From: Schizophyllum amplum
Lineage: Eukaryota > Basidiomycota > Agaricomycetes > Agaricales > Schizophyllaceae
DNA: 64,000 nt
Assembly: GCA_007026445.1 (NCBI GenBank)
Contig: VDMD01000015.1
Coordinates: 597,553 to 661,552 of the forward strand
Direction of reading: 5' to 3'
Shown here: piece by piece, positions 1 through 11,224 of the stretch
Numbering within the stretch: the stretch's first letter is position 1
Layout of the letters: each line of letters begins with the position of its first letter
Notes under the pieces: generated by a model
Database searches by the model: none
Seen by the model: the letters and a program-made list of their open reading frames with translations, nothing else
Told to the model about the DNA's origin: nothing
Translations under genes and position numbers: made by a program

Positions 1-3000
1 ACGCCTTCCGCTGAACACGGGCCGGAGGACGATGAGGTAACGCCCACGATGCCGCCAGAAACGCCGCCCCGTCGCTGCTCAGCCCAAATCATCGACATGG
101 CAGCGACCCCGAGCGTCATCACCGCCACCGCCGACGTCGCGAGCGTGGTGAAGCCATGCCCAAGGGCATCAACACCGCGCCCATTCTTTCCCTCGCCGAT
201 GCGACCCAGGCGCATCTAGGGAAGAAGTACGGCAAGTGGGGGAGGGTGTTGGGATCGGGTGCCGGTGGTACCGTACGTCTGATCAAGGCCAGCAACAAGA
301 ATGGCGGCACCATATACGCCGTCAAGGAGTTCAGGCCTAAGCGCAATGGCGAAAGCGAGAAGGAATACCAGAAGAAGGTGAGCATCGCTGCCCATACTGT
401 GTCATCTACAAGGAGGGGCGCGGCGCTCTCTCGGCACCTCAGTGGGGTGTTGCTTCAAAGCTTGCGCCTCGCTCGAGTTCGCCTTCGTTTGACGAGACGT
501 CTGCTTTTGACGCTCACACATCGATGACAGGTCACCGCCGAATTCTGCGTCGGCAGCACGCTCAAGCATAAGAACATCATCGAGACTGTGGACATCGTCA
601 GCGACCACGGCCACTATTATGAGGTGAGCCTTTTTTCAGCGTACGCACGTTGTCGGCACATCCCCTCGCGTCTTCGCTGTCCTTGGCATCAGGGAGGGAT
701 GTAAGGCAGAAAGGCGGCCGCGCCACAAGCCAAGCGCATATATGCATGCGATGGAGTGATATAGCTTCATCGATGGCGACATGCTTCATAATGAGGTTCG
801 GTGCTTGCAGGGAGGCGATGACCTTGCAGCAGTCGCACGCTCTATATACTGGGCTATTCCGTCCGAGGGACGTGCGCGTTGTCGCTTTGCATTGTCCCCG
901 TCCCACGTGACCGGGCTTCGCAACTTCCTTGCCTTCATGTGTACTGGTTTCGGCGGCGGCCTGGATGCGCCTACTGCTTGCGCGTTCACGAGTGCAGGTA
1001 CTAATGCGCGCTTTTCTTTAGGTCATGGAGTACGCGCCATACGATCTCTTCTCAGTCGTGATGTCCGGCAAGATGTGCCGTCCGGAGATCTAGTGAGTCT
1101 TTCTCGACTAGCCAGCGCGTTTAAGGCTAAAACCATGATGCAGCTGTGTATTCCGGCAAATATGCGACGGTGTGGAGTACCTACACTCGATTGGCCTCGC
1201 CCACCGCGATTTGAAGCTCGACAACTGCGTAATGACTACCGACAACGTCGTCAAGCTCATTGATTTCGGTGAGCTGGCATCCACACAACCTTCATACACA
1301 GAGTAGCTAATTGTGGCCATCTATAGGGACTGCGACCGTGTTCCACTATCCCGGCAAGAAGCCGGTGTTGGCAACTGGCATCGTCGGCAGCGACCCCTAC
1401 CTCGCGCCCGAGGTCTTGAGTTGTGGTATGTTCCAAGTTTTTGGCTGTATGGTCCTGCGCTCAACATAACACAGCCGAGACTGGTTATGACCCGCGCAAG
1501 ACAGACGTCTGGAGCGTTGCGATCATCTTTATGTGCATGCTTCTGCGGCGTTTCCCGTGGAAGATTCCCGTACGTTTCACGAGATGAATTGAGGGCGAAA
1601 GTGGCTGACCGTCGCTCCAGGATCCCAAAACGGACGCGAGCTTCCGCGCGTTCGTGAATGCGCACCCGGATTTGAGCGTGGGACGTGAATGCAAGGATCG
1701 TCAACCTCGGCTGCAGGCGCCTCAATTGACTGTGGAGAAGCCGACCCCCAGTCCATCACCTGGACCAGCGCCGCAGAGGGCCAACTCGCTAGAGCCGCCG
1801 GCGAAGGAGGGCTCCATCGATGGCTCTTCCGCCGGGTCGTCGTCGCCCGTGCCGTCCATCAGCACGCAAGAGCCGCATCAATTCCGCGACCCGCACAAGG
1901 TCGAGGACGGCGCGGAGCTCGTGCCGCATGAGGGATCGTTGCAGCTTGTGGCATTCCCGCCTGGCGAGGAGCTCGCGCATAGCTCGAGCTCGACCTCCTC
2001 CTCATCATCGTCCATAAGCGACTCGTACGACTCCTCGTCAGCGTACTCGCGGCAATATTCGACGTTCGATCACACGGAGGAGTCTGCTAGGTCTGAGGAA
2101 ACGCGCGCTTCGAGCGAGCCGGCCATGGGCAGTGGAAGTGAGGGCCCACAAAGGCTGCGCCAATTGAGGAACAGTTTGTTGTTGAGTCCTGTGCCGGGAT
2201 CGCCGAAGACGAAAAGCCAGAGTGTAGTGACCCTACCGACGGATCATGGCTTGCGAGGTGCGTATCTCCTGTCTCTCTTGCCGCTCTAAATCTGATGCAC
2301 TGGTCGCAGAGTTCGAGATCGTGCAGTCCACGGATGTTGGGCCGCGCGTAGAGATGGACCCCAGCGTGCTGACCTATCCGCGTCCCGGGAACTCGACAGA
2401 GTCTTTACCGCTCACCACCCGCATTCGTGAACAGGATGTCGCTTTCGTGCGTAATCGCGATATTCGAAGCGAAGTGCCGACCCGCAATGCGCATGGCGTG
2501 AAGGAACCTGCAGCAAGGCAATCAGCTGCGCATGGTAGGGCAATGGTAATCGATCCCGACGACCCGAACACGCCACGCGTGACGCAGAAGACGCTGCCGG
2601 AACACACCAAAGACAGAGTCCTCATCGTCAACCGCACTCGCGGAAACTGCAAAGCCCCAAACCAACGGCGCGCCTCAAACAAACGGGAAGCCCGCCGCGT
2701 CACCAACGCAAGCACGGAGACGTCAGCGCACCGATAGCGTCGCGACCTTCCATGGCGGAGGTGCTGAGTCCATCTTCCGGCTACTACCCCGCGAGACTCG
2801 CCCTGCGCTCCGACGCATGCTCCACGTCGAGCCGTCTGCACGTTGCACTCTTACCGACCTGCTCAAGGGCCGCGGCAAGTCCAGCGGAATCTCTGTGGCT
2901 GCGCGAGCATGGAGGCACCCGAGCCTGCAGCAGGTGCGCCGCCGATGGTGCACGTCAATGGTTCTGGCACGCCCGCCGCCGGGGTACGGGTCGGCAGTGC

Positions 3001-3159
3001 GCGTGCGCAGACCACGATTGCGACCCGGAAGAGGAGGACGATGGCGACGAGTGGATCAAGAGCATCATGCCCTGCTCGGCGCCGGGCGTGCAGCCGCAGC
3101 ATGTGCACATCAAGGTCACGACGGCAGACGAGAAGGGCGGCAAGCGGCGGTTCTTCTAG
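1..3159 (+). CDS. Hal4/Sat4-type serine/threonine protein kinase (5' partial)
   Basis: Protein kinase of the fungal Hal4/Sat4 (NPR/HAL5) family, which in yeast stabilises plasma-membrane transporters and ion homeostasis. Seen in spliced order: glycine loop GSGAGGTV and YAVKEF lysine (exon to 377), exon 531-623, exon 1022-1092 ([10 protein letters not shown]), exon 1144-1268 with HRDLKLDN and the start of DFG, exon 1327-1425 with LAPEV, exons 1475-1569 and from 1621. A long Ser/Pro-rich insert follows (about 1660-2730), then the family's C-terminal piece [17 protein letters not shown], and an acidic tail [11 protein letters not shown] ending RRFF. The last intron, 2934-3010, joins in frame. 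A join from 2545 to 2727 would restore frame but is less certain. Two one-base frame losses are visible: near 155 (codons for KP then MPKG) and near 2886 (KSSG then NLCGC). The start lies left of the window. Family assignment is strong; the exact role is inferred. Confidence 0.85.
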
Positions 3160-4055
3160 CGCGCTGTGCGCGGGGGCGGGGATGGGCAGGGAGGGGAGGG
3201 CGACATGAAGCGGGGGACGATGACGCCTTATAATACCCCGGCGGGGGGCAGGGCCGAGGCTTTGGTCCAGACCGCGACCCCGTCGCTGGAGATGAAGGTA
3301 TGGCAGGGGTGTGCGGTGGCATGGAAGCAGAGCGAACGTCGCAACCTGCGCCTCAGCGGTCCTTCTATGCGTGCGATCTCGCTGCCGGCGGGTACTCTGA
3401 ATTGCGACGTGACCGGTGGAGGCTCTGCCTCGTTCCGTTCATGCCCATGGTCTATGCCGTCCGCCGCTTCATGTCAAGCCCTGGACCTCAGCATCGACCT
3501 CCGCGATCCTGCGGCTCCCTTGCCGCACCATGCTTGACTGCAGCACTAGCTCCTCTGCCCCGCGCCGCCCGCCTAGACACCGCCCACAAGAAGACAATGC
3601 ATGCAGAAGACAATCACTAGAATCTCTAGCTGTACTACACATACCGGCGCGCCTCGTCGCGCTGTAACTCTATTATCTATGGCTGCTTATTCCATTGACG
3701 TGACGACCTCGATGGTCTTTATTGACTACATGACACTGCTTTCCTTTCCTCTTCCATCGTGCGTAGATGTATATATGTCGGTGCTGAACAGGACACGCGT
3801 ACTGGATCGTGTACATTGACACTTATTAGGTACGGGTGTTCTGCCTGGCCGCGCGCGCTTCGTATACATATCTTACATTGTTCATTGATTTTTCGTGTAC
3901 ATATGTTCGTATCGCAGACAGACTATGGACATAGAAAGTAGAAAGACAGCCAAAAATATAATTCTAGTCTCCAGTTGTGTACTCTAACCAAGAGCAGTCC
4001 CCTTCGTAAAGTCGGTTCATACCTAGAAAAATCGGCAAAGGACACCCAGGTGATT
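3160..4055. other. Intergenic region between convergent kinase and kynureninase genes
   Basis: About 900 bases between two converging 3' ends. The short open frames here have no recognisable protein character. The sequence becomes T/A-richer after 3600, as expected of 3' untranslated and terminator DNA. No RNA gene or repeat was recognised. Confidence 0.5.
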
Positions 4056-6088
4056 TCACTCCTTCTCCTCTGCTAACCCAAACGCCTCCTCCAGATATCG
4101 CACGCATCGCTCCAAGTCGCCTGCAGATGTGTAGTACGGATTCGGCGAGAACCGAATCACGTCTGGCTCCCGCTCATCCCCAATCACCCCCAGACTCTCC
4201 ATCGCTGCGAACACCTTGTCCATCATCCCCGAGCCCATCGGGAGGAACAGCAGGCTCAGCTGCGCCCCCCTCTGCTTGGGATCCGCGGGCGTGATGATGG
4301 TGAAGCCAGGCTTTGCGTGGGCCCGTGCATCGGGGAGGGGAACGAATAAAGGCGAGGCGGTAAGGAGGCGCTCGAGCAGGCCTGTGAGTTGAATGGAGTG
4401 AGCTCGCCAGGCACGAATGCCGCCGGCGTCGCGCAGCATCTCGAGCGCGCCAACGACGGGGGCGGTCGTAAGGACGCTTGCTGTTGACTGCTGGAAGCCC
4501 TGCGCGCCCTCGTACGGGTCGAATACGGGTCCCATCCGGAAGCGCGTCTTGATGTCGTTTCCCCACCAGCCCGCGGCGCTGCGTGGATATGAGCATAATA
4601 CACGGGAACGCTAGAGGACTAACAAGCAATACGCACAGTGGCGGCTTCGTCTTATTCCACTTCTCGTGCATGAAGAGGCCGCCGGTTGATCCAGGACCGG
4701 CATTCAGGTATTTGTAGGTGCACCAGACGGCGAAGTCGACGTCCCAGTCGTGTAGTGCGAGCGGTACATTGCCGGCCGCATGCGCGAGGTCCCAGCCGAC
4801 AAGACAGCCCTGGACCGAAGGTGATAGTCAGTAAGTACTTTGCCTCTCGCCCTATGCGCAGGTAGTCTCGAAAGCGGGGTTGCGCCAGACCCTCGCGGCA
4901 ACAGCAGAAAGAGCACACACCTTCGCGTGCGCCGCCGCCGTTATCCTCTCTATTGGGAACAGCTGGCCCGTGTAGTACTGGATGCCCGAGAACAGCACAA
5001 TGGCAATCTCGTCGCCCTCCTTCTCGATCACTTCCAATATGTCTTCCTCGCACAAAGTAAACTCGCCAGCGCGCGGCGCGAGCTCGCGCACGGCGTCTTT
5101 CGGTTCGAAGCCACGCGCATAGGCTTTCGAGGCGAAGGCATACTGTCATCGTGGCTGTGAGCGTTGCTGGCAGTGGATGGCCGGATGGTGAAAATTGGGT
5201 TGGTTCGGAGCAGCCAGAATGGATGAGCCAAGCAAGGTAGACGTGGAGCGTACCTGATCCGAAGGGAAAGCCCGCTCCTCGCAGAGGATCTTATATCGTT
5301 CCTTTGTAGGGGTGTAGAACGCGTCCAGCATGATATGCAAATTCGATGTCAGCGCGCCCATGCAGGCCACCTCGCCCGGCTTGGCACCTGTGCGGAAATG
5401 AGCATCGATCTCATGATAACGGGCGACGACAACATAGTGCAACCAGCAAACGAAGTGCCTCCACTACACAACGAGACACACACCTACAACCTCCGCCAGC
5501 ATAGGCGAAATCATCTCTCCGTATGTCGACCATGGCCGATTCAGCGGATGGTTGAAGTGTCCGATGACGATTCTAAGCTTGCGTTAGCGCGTTTTGAGAA
5601 GAAATAAAGCTTGAGAAAGCCAGAGCCCACTGGGAGTTAAAGCCCTTCCTCGCCAGAATGAACGCCATCCTCGCCAGAGAAGCGCCGGTATTCCCAAATA
5701 CAGAAGAACATACTCACTTCTTCTCCCACACCTCGACCTCCTCCAGTAACCGCTGCTTCGCGAGCTTGGACAAAGGGCCGAGCGAGTTTCCGCAGAGGTA
5801 GATGCATGGCGCATCTGGATGGGGGCGGGAAGCGAAGTGATGAGTGGGATATGAGTAGACGGGGTGAGGTATGATTACAAAACCAGAGGTTGATGGTAGG
5901 AGAGAAATGGTGTGTAAGGAGGCCGCGTAGGGTAGGAGGGAAAAACAGAGAGGAATCAAGTTGTCAGCCAGTTGCTTTGTTGAGATATAGACGCGACGCG
6001 CACCTTGGTCGGGATTCCTATGCGCGTTGATGTCTCGGTTGGTGGGGATGAAGAAGCTATCGGGTGCGATGGGGGCAGGGACGTCCAT
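4056..6088 (-). CDS. Kynureninase, paralogue 1
   Basis: PLP-dependent kynureninase, which cleaves kynurenine or 3-hydroxykynurenine to (3-hydroxy)anthranilate plus alanine. Seven exons (6088-6004, 5814-5718, 5572-5484, 5387-5254, 5142-4921, 4809-4637, 4578-4056) join without any frame break to 440 residues, the usual family length. Visible signatures: [10 protein letters not shown] near residue 38, [11 protein letters not shown], the cofactor aspartate region [11 protein letters not shown], and the Schiff-base lysine in [11 protein letters not shown], followed by GFTIITP. The ATG at 6088 is chosen because the frame's next upstream initiator would be GTG. A TATAAA lies 108 bases upstream. It is the first of three kynureninases in 21 kb and shares its intron positions with the other two. 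Confidence 0.95.
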
Positions 6089-6195
6089 GGGCGGCGAGTG
6101 CGCGGTGGGCACTGCTGGTCGCGAATAGACGATTGAAGGAGCAGAGAGGCAAGAGACGAGCAGACGCCCACCAGGCGCGCGTGAGATAGCCTGAC

Positions 6196-6201
6196 TTTAT
6201 A
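6196..6201 (-). promoter_or_regulatory. Probable TATA box of kynureninase 1
   Basis: On the minus strand this reads TATAAA within CTATAAAG, 108 bases upstream of the ATG at 6088, with a C/T-rich leader between. Position and context fit a fungal core promoter. Confidence 0.5.
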
Positions 6202-6345
6202 GACGCGGAGCTTGACATCGATGCCGTGTATAGATTGTGATAGCGTCACCGTTTAGTCGCCGTTAACGGGGCTGTCAGAGGGTGTCTGCGGGGCATCTGG
6301 GGTAGGGACGCGTGGGGTTCTTGAGTACGTGTCGATGTTGAAGTT

Positions 6346-6408
6346 CTGTGCTGTGATTATCTGTACTGTGGGTGTCCTGTGCTGTGGGTGTTCTGTGCTG
6401 TGAGTACC
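6346..6408. repeat. Small tandem repeat, four units of 15-16 bp
   Basis: Four adjacent units start with CTGTGCTGTG or CTGTACTGTG: a 15-base unit at 6346, then 16-base units at 6361, 6377 and 6393. The middle two differ at two positions. It lies about 150 bases upstream of the kynureninase 1 TATA box, so it could influence that promoter, but nothing in the sequence proves this. Confidence 0.7.
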
Positions 6409-7110
6409 GGGCTAGTACGCTGAGCATAACACCAATCAGGCATGAGAACATGGCAGACTGCGAATCGTTGCGGTGCCTTGTCAGAATACGAAGGCCTGGT
6501 ATGCAGGACGGTCGCGGACAACAGACACAAGGCCGCCACGGGACTGACTGTTGATCAGGACGGGGGAGGAAGACGAGGCCCAGGAAGCGCTTGCCGACGC
6601 CAAGTTGTCCAAGCTCCGAAACCGTCGATTTCACAAGGCTGCAGCCTCGCAGGTGACGATGGTGATGCAGAACGCCTAGGGAGCAATGTCAATACATGTG
6701 AGACAGCGACGAGTGAGCTAAGGCAATGTGAGCGACAATAACAAGGGTTAGCGACAGGCGGCGGGACTATGAACGTGGGGAAGCAATGAATCGATGGCGG
6801 ACGGCAAAACATGCGACGGACGGGATGATTATGTGTGTATTATGCAGCAGATATATAGCGTATGGCTATTCGCCCGGCCCTGCGCACGGCACAGTACAGT
6901 ATATGCACGGGCTACAGCGTTCTCTGGTGTCTTGCGTCCCAGCATCCCGCGCCGAGGCGCTATCGGCTAGTGCTCGGGCTTCGTTCACCCCACAGCAGCG
7001 CCCTAGCAAGCCGCCGTGGAGCGGCGAAGCGTCCTATGACAGGCCCACTTCTCTGCGTTGCCCTTCTCTATGCAGTGCCCCGCATCCAAGCAGTGCCCAT
7101 TGCTCCACGT
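6409..7110. other. Intergenic region upstream of kynureninase 1 and downstream of PIS1
   Basis: About 700 bases with only short overlapping frames on both strands, none resembling a conserved protein or continuing across splice sites. It probably holds the distal promoter of the minus-strand kynureninase and the 3' end of the phosphatidylinositol synthase transcript. Confidence 0.45.
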
Positions 7111-8107
7111 CTAAGCCTTGCCCAGCTTCTCCTTCTTCTTCTCCGCCTCGAAGTGCTTCTCGGCGCGCTCGAGGAGGTCGATGCTGACGAGGATCTTGGA
7201 GCCCTTCCAGAGCTGGACAACGTTGATGACGTTCTTGAGCGCGCAGATGGGGAAGGAGAGCAGCGCGACGAGCTCGGGCCAGGTGAGGTGCGCGAGCACG
7301 GCAGCGAAGGGCAGGCTGGGGTGGTAGCCGAGGCCGATGGGCGTGTGCACCCACTTGATTAGGTAGAGCGCAACGAAGAAGAGCTCGTTGCCGGCGCAGA
7401 TGATGAAGAGGAAGTCTGGGAGGTGTGAGCGAGCGCATGTAGGAGCGTGGTGAGAGATGCTTACGGAGCTATAGTATAAGGAGAGAATTCGGCTGACGGA
7501 GCTCTGCACGGTCTTGTGGCTGGAGTTTCCGGTGGCGAGTGAGCTGTAGCGCGTCAGAGACTGAGCACGGCAAGAAGTACGAGACACGCACCTGTACATG
7601 TGCATGTAGTGGGAACTAAAATCGAGAGCGATGAGGAATTGGAAGACAAGCGCGTATTCTGGGTAAGCGGAGGTGAGGTAGCACAGCAAACATGATGTTG
7701 CGCATCTGAGGGGCGTGTCGATAAGCTTGGACCCAAGAACGTTTGCTAGTGCACACACCTGTCTGTGACCATGTCGAGCACTGCTCCGAATTTGGACGAC
7801 TGGCCCTTTGCGCGGGCAGCCCAGCCGTCGACGGCATCGAGCAGGGCGGAGATGATGTAAGCGACGGTGCAGTACTTTGGATGGTAGCTCATAAAATGGA
7901 GGCTGACGGCTGCGAGGATGACGCGCGTGTAGCCTGGGACGGCGTGAGCAGATGGGCTGGGGGCGGAGAGCGAGACCGAGGGCGCGCACCGATGAGGTTG
8001 GGAACAAACAGGAACACATTCTCCTCGTACGTCTTCTTCGTCACGAGATCCACGGCGATGCTCGCGTTCGTCACCTCGATGTCTCCGCGGCGATGTCGGA
8101 GCGCCAT
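7111..8107 (-). CDS. PIS1: CDP-diacylglycerol-inositol 3-phosphatidyltransferase (PI synthase)
   Basis: Integral ER-membrane enzyme making phosphatidylinositol from CDP-diacylglycerol and inositol. Exons 8107-7990, 7933-7759, 7705-7592, 7543-7465 and 7415-7111. Exon 2 carries the complete CDP-alcohol transferase signature DGWAAR, eight residues, G, three, D, three, D (DAVDGWAARAKGQ then FGAVLDMVTD). The later hydrophobic segments (CAGNELFFVALYLIKW, WPELVALLSFPICALKNVINV) match PI synthases. Length about 225 residues is normal. Joining exon 4 to exon 5 is one base short of frame at the donor near 7464, where a GG at the splice site would restore it. Start is the first ATG, in good context. A second enzyme of the same superfamily (phosphatidylserine synthase) lies at 59.9 kb. 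Confidence 0.92.
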
Positions 8108-8284
8108 GGTCGTCGTCGTCGGTGGTGGTAGAATGACAGAGTGGCCGACGCGGCACAGTGCGGCGCTCGGCGCTCGGTGCTGACGCCCGCCCGTCACGTC
8201 AGCGCCGTGACCGAGCGTCCCGAAGACTGAAGTTCAACCAGTCACCTGCCTCCGGTCACCGAGCGCCCTTCATTGACACGCACC

Positions 8285-8326
8285 ATGACGTCTCTTGCTC
8301 TCGTTCCCTATGGCCTCGACCGCTAA
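8285..8326 (+). promoter_or_regulatory. Upstream ORF overlapping the start of the next gene
   Basis: A CACC-ATG at 8285 in strong context opens a 13-codon frame ending TAA at 8326, overlapping the presumed start at 8310 in another frame. If transcribed, scanning ribosomes would meet it first, so it could reduce translation of the gene at 8310. Confidence 0.4.
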
Positions 8327-8790
8327 CCCAGCCATCGAGCGCGTTGTCGAAGCGTACAACGCCGTCCACGCAGCCGCCGCATCGACCGTCGACCCGCTCC
8401 AGCTCATGTCCGCCGTCAGCGGCGCATCCGTGGCCCTCGACGGACTGCGCGACCTCCTTCCATCCGCCGCATACAATCCGCTATGCGAGAGGAATCTCGA
8501 GTGAGCAGCCTGCGCGTATGTGCGCCGGATGATGACCGACTGCGCAACGTAGACTGGTCGAGCGCGCAGAGTCGGCCGTTGTCGCCCTCTTAGCGGGCCC
8601 AGAGCAGGACGCATCGAGCGACAGTTCTGCATCAGACTCTCCTCTGCACCAGGTGCAGAACACGGCGACAGCGATGACCGTGAGCCAACGAACGATCGCC
8701 TTCCGCGCGTCCGAGTCTGATCTGTTTGCACAGACCTCCCTGGAGAAGTTGCTCATTCCCAAGCTCATCGTCACTCGCAAAGAAGACTAA
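8310..8790 (+). CDS. Small hypothetical protein (142 aa)
   Basis: Two exons, 8310-8500 and 8553-8790, join through a canonical 52-base intron (gtgagc to tag) without frame break to give 142 residues. The N-terminal half is helical and Ala-rich with LRDLLP; the C-terminal half has a Ser/Asp stretch and ends SLEKLLIPKLIVTRKED. No signal peptide or membrane span is visible. It stands head-to-head with PIS1 (about 200 bases between starts), so the two probably share a bidirectional promoter. I do not recognise the family. Single-exon alternatives are shorter and less convincing. Confidence 0.6.
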
Positions 8791-9180
8791 CGAAGATACC
8801 CAACACACACGGATAGGAAGGCTACACACACAGATACACGAGTCGTGGTCGCATTGAGAAGTTGAAGCAGCGCTCGCAATCCTACAGTCGATATCATGTA
8901 AATCAAAAAGCGCCGGTATGGCGCGTTTGTGTCTGTCTTGAAAAGAAGTATAAGTACCTCTCATCGTGAATTTCTACGAAGTTCAAGCTCAAAGTTCAAC
9001 ATATCTCACGTGAGGCCGCCATCATCGGACCTCGGACCGGCCCATCGATCACTGCACACCTCGATCGACGTCGGATCCAACCAGCGGCAACATAATGCTG
9101 ACGAGACCGCTCCCCTCTTCCTCCTGCTCCCCATCACCCTCAGGTTCCACAGAGCAGCTGAATAGCCCTTGTCGCCCATT

Positions 9181-10778
9181 ATGGCTGCACCAGTACCCGC
9201 TGAATACGAACGCCTCGAACCGCTCGCTGGAGACAGCTTCGTGCTACCCACGAACAGCGCGGTGGGCGCGCACCGCGCCACCGAGCAAGGTGCGTCCGTG
9301 AAGCCAGCTTCATGAGGGAGGGACTCTTACAGGGCTTTCAGACGCTCCCTGCATCTACTTTGCCGGCAATTCGCTCGGCCCGATGCCCAAGCTCAGCAAG
9401 CAGCGCGTCGAGGAGGAGCTAGCCATCTGGGGCGAGCGGTGCGTTCCGCCCAGCACTTCCTGCCATGTTGTTGAACACATCCCACAGTGCTGTCGTGGGG
9501 CACTTCAAGCACCCTCAAGAGCGGCCGTGGATGACGTACTGCGAGCGTATACACCCGCTATTCGCAGAGGTCGTCGGTGCGTGCCATTGATATGCTGCGT
9601 GAGGGGAAAACCTTTGCTAATATCAGTGCGCAGGCGCGAAGGAGAGTGAGGTCGTGTGCATGGGGACGCTCACAGCGAATCTGCACCTCATGCTTGAGTC
9701 TTTCTACGCGCCGACGCAAGAGCGGTATAAGATTCTGTGCGAGGCCAAGGCATTCCCGTCAGATCAGGTGCGCACATCTCTTTTGCACCACGTACAATGG
9801 CTAACCCTTTCACAGTACGCGTTCGCGTCGAAGGTCCTTGCACATGGGTTTGACCCTAAGGTCGCTGTACGGGAGATCGCACCACGGGAGGGCGAGTTCA
9901 CCCTTCGAGAAGAGGACATACTGGATGTTATAGAGAAAGAGGGCGACGAGATCGCTGTCGTGCTCTTCAGCGGGATCCAGTACTACACGGGCCAGTTCTT
10001 CCCCATGCAACGAATAACTGCAAAGGCGCACGAGAAGGTACGTACATCACTTCCAGCGCATCCATTGCACTCAGCTAACTCACCTCAGGGCTGCATCGCG
10101 GGCTGGGACCTCGCTCACGCCGCCGGCAACGTCCCTCTATCCCTCCACGACTGGGACGTCGACTTCGCCGTCTGGTGCACCTACAAGTACCTCAACGCTG
10201 GCCCAGGCTCCACCGCCGGCCTCTTCATGCACGAGAAGTGGAACGCGACCAAGACGCCGCGCGCCGCGGGGTGGTGGGGCCACAACGAGACGACGCGCTT
10301 CCAGATGCCGCCCACGTTCGACCCCATCGCGGGCGCGCAGGGCTTCCAGCAGTCCAACATCGTCGTCCTCGCCTCCGCGGCCGTGCTGGGTGGGCTGGAG
10401 ACGCTGCAGGCGGCGGGCGGCATGGGGCCGTTCCGCCAGCGCGCGCTGAAGCTGACGGCACTGCTGGAGCGCTTACTGGTGAAGTCGAAGTACTACGTGC
10501 CGGTGGCGGAGGCGGGCAAGCGCACGGAGCCGGGGTTTACGATTATTACGCCTGAGGATCCGGAGCAGAGGGGTGCGCAGCTGAGCTTGCTGTTTTTGCC
10601 GTCGGACGCGGGGGTGATGCGCAAGATGTTCCATGCGCTGGAGAGCTTTGGGGTGATTGGGGACGAGCGGGACCCGGCTGTGATTCGCTTGACAGCGAAT
10701 CCGCTCTACTCATCCTCGGATGATGTAGTACGGTGTGCGGAGTATCTGGATGCGGCTTTCAAGGTGGAGGGGTTGTAG
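9181..10778 (+). CDS. Kynureninase, paralogue 2
   Basis: Second PLP-dependent kynureninase, 446 residues from exons 9181-9289, 9342-9438, 9488-9576, 9634-9767, 9816-10037 and 10089-10778, all in frame. Exon lengths 97, 89, 134 and 222 equal those of paralogue 1, but the last intron of paralogue 1 is absent. Signatures: [32 protein letters not shown], and the cofactor lysine in [11 protein letters not shown]. It differs from paralogue 1 in the NHPL region (KHPQ), part of the conserved N-terminal half, so substrate preference could differ (inference). A TATAAGT lies at 8948, rather far upstream. The kynurenine monooxygenase follows on the same strand 446 bases later. Confidence 0.95.
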
Positions 10779-11224
10779 GTAGGGCGCGTATAATTATTGT
10801 ATATCTGTATATCATGGTTCTCTATGAATTTCTTACGCACGCTCCAGGACCAAACGACAGGGATGGGGGAAGTGAAGACGGTCTGACGATCGGCAGTATG
10901 TAGTTGTGCAGATCGCCTTCAGTTCAATTTTTGACACGTGACCGTGTCCACGCCGCCGTGGCTCGACTTGGTCTCGACGCCTCTTCATTTCCCTGCTCTC
11001 TTCCTGCCTCCATCGTCCTGCAGCTGCCATGTCCGCCGCAGCGACCCGAAAGTTCAACGAAAGCCAGCGCTCCGCACGGATCTCGTGCGAGGTCCGGATC
11101 TGTAATCGATGACAGATTTCCGAGACCCACAGGCCTAGAGTATAATCATGCATATGTTCAGGGGCTACCATAAGCAGGACGGGAACGCGACGGTTGCTTA
11201 CACACTTCATCTACTTCTACTGCC
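10779..11224 (+). other. Intergenic region between kynureninase 2 and kynurenine monooxygenase
   Basis: 446 bases between two same-strand genes. No continuing reading frame, repeat or RNA gene was recognised. It should contain the terminator of the upstream gene and the promoter of the monooxygenase. Confidence 0.45.
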
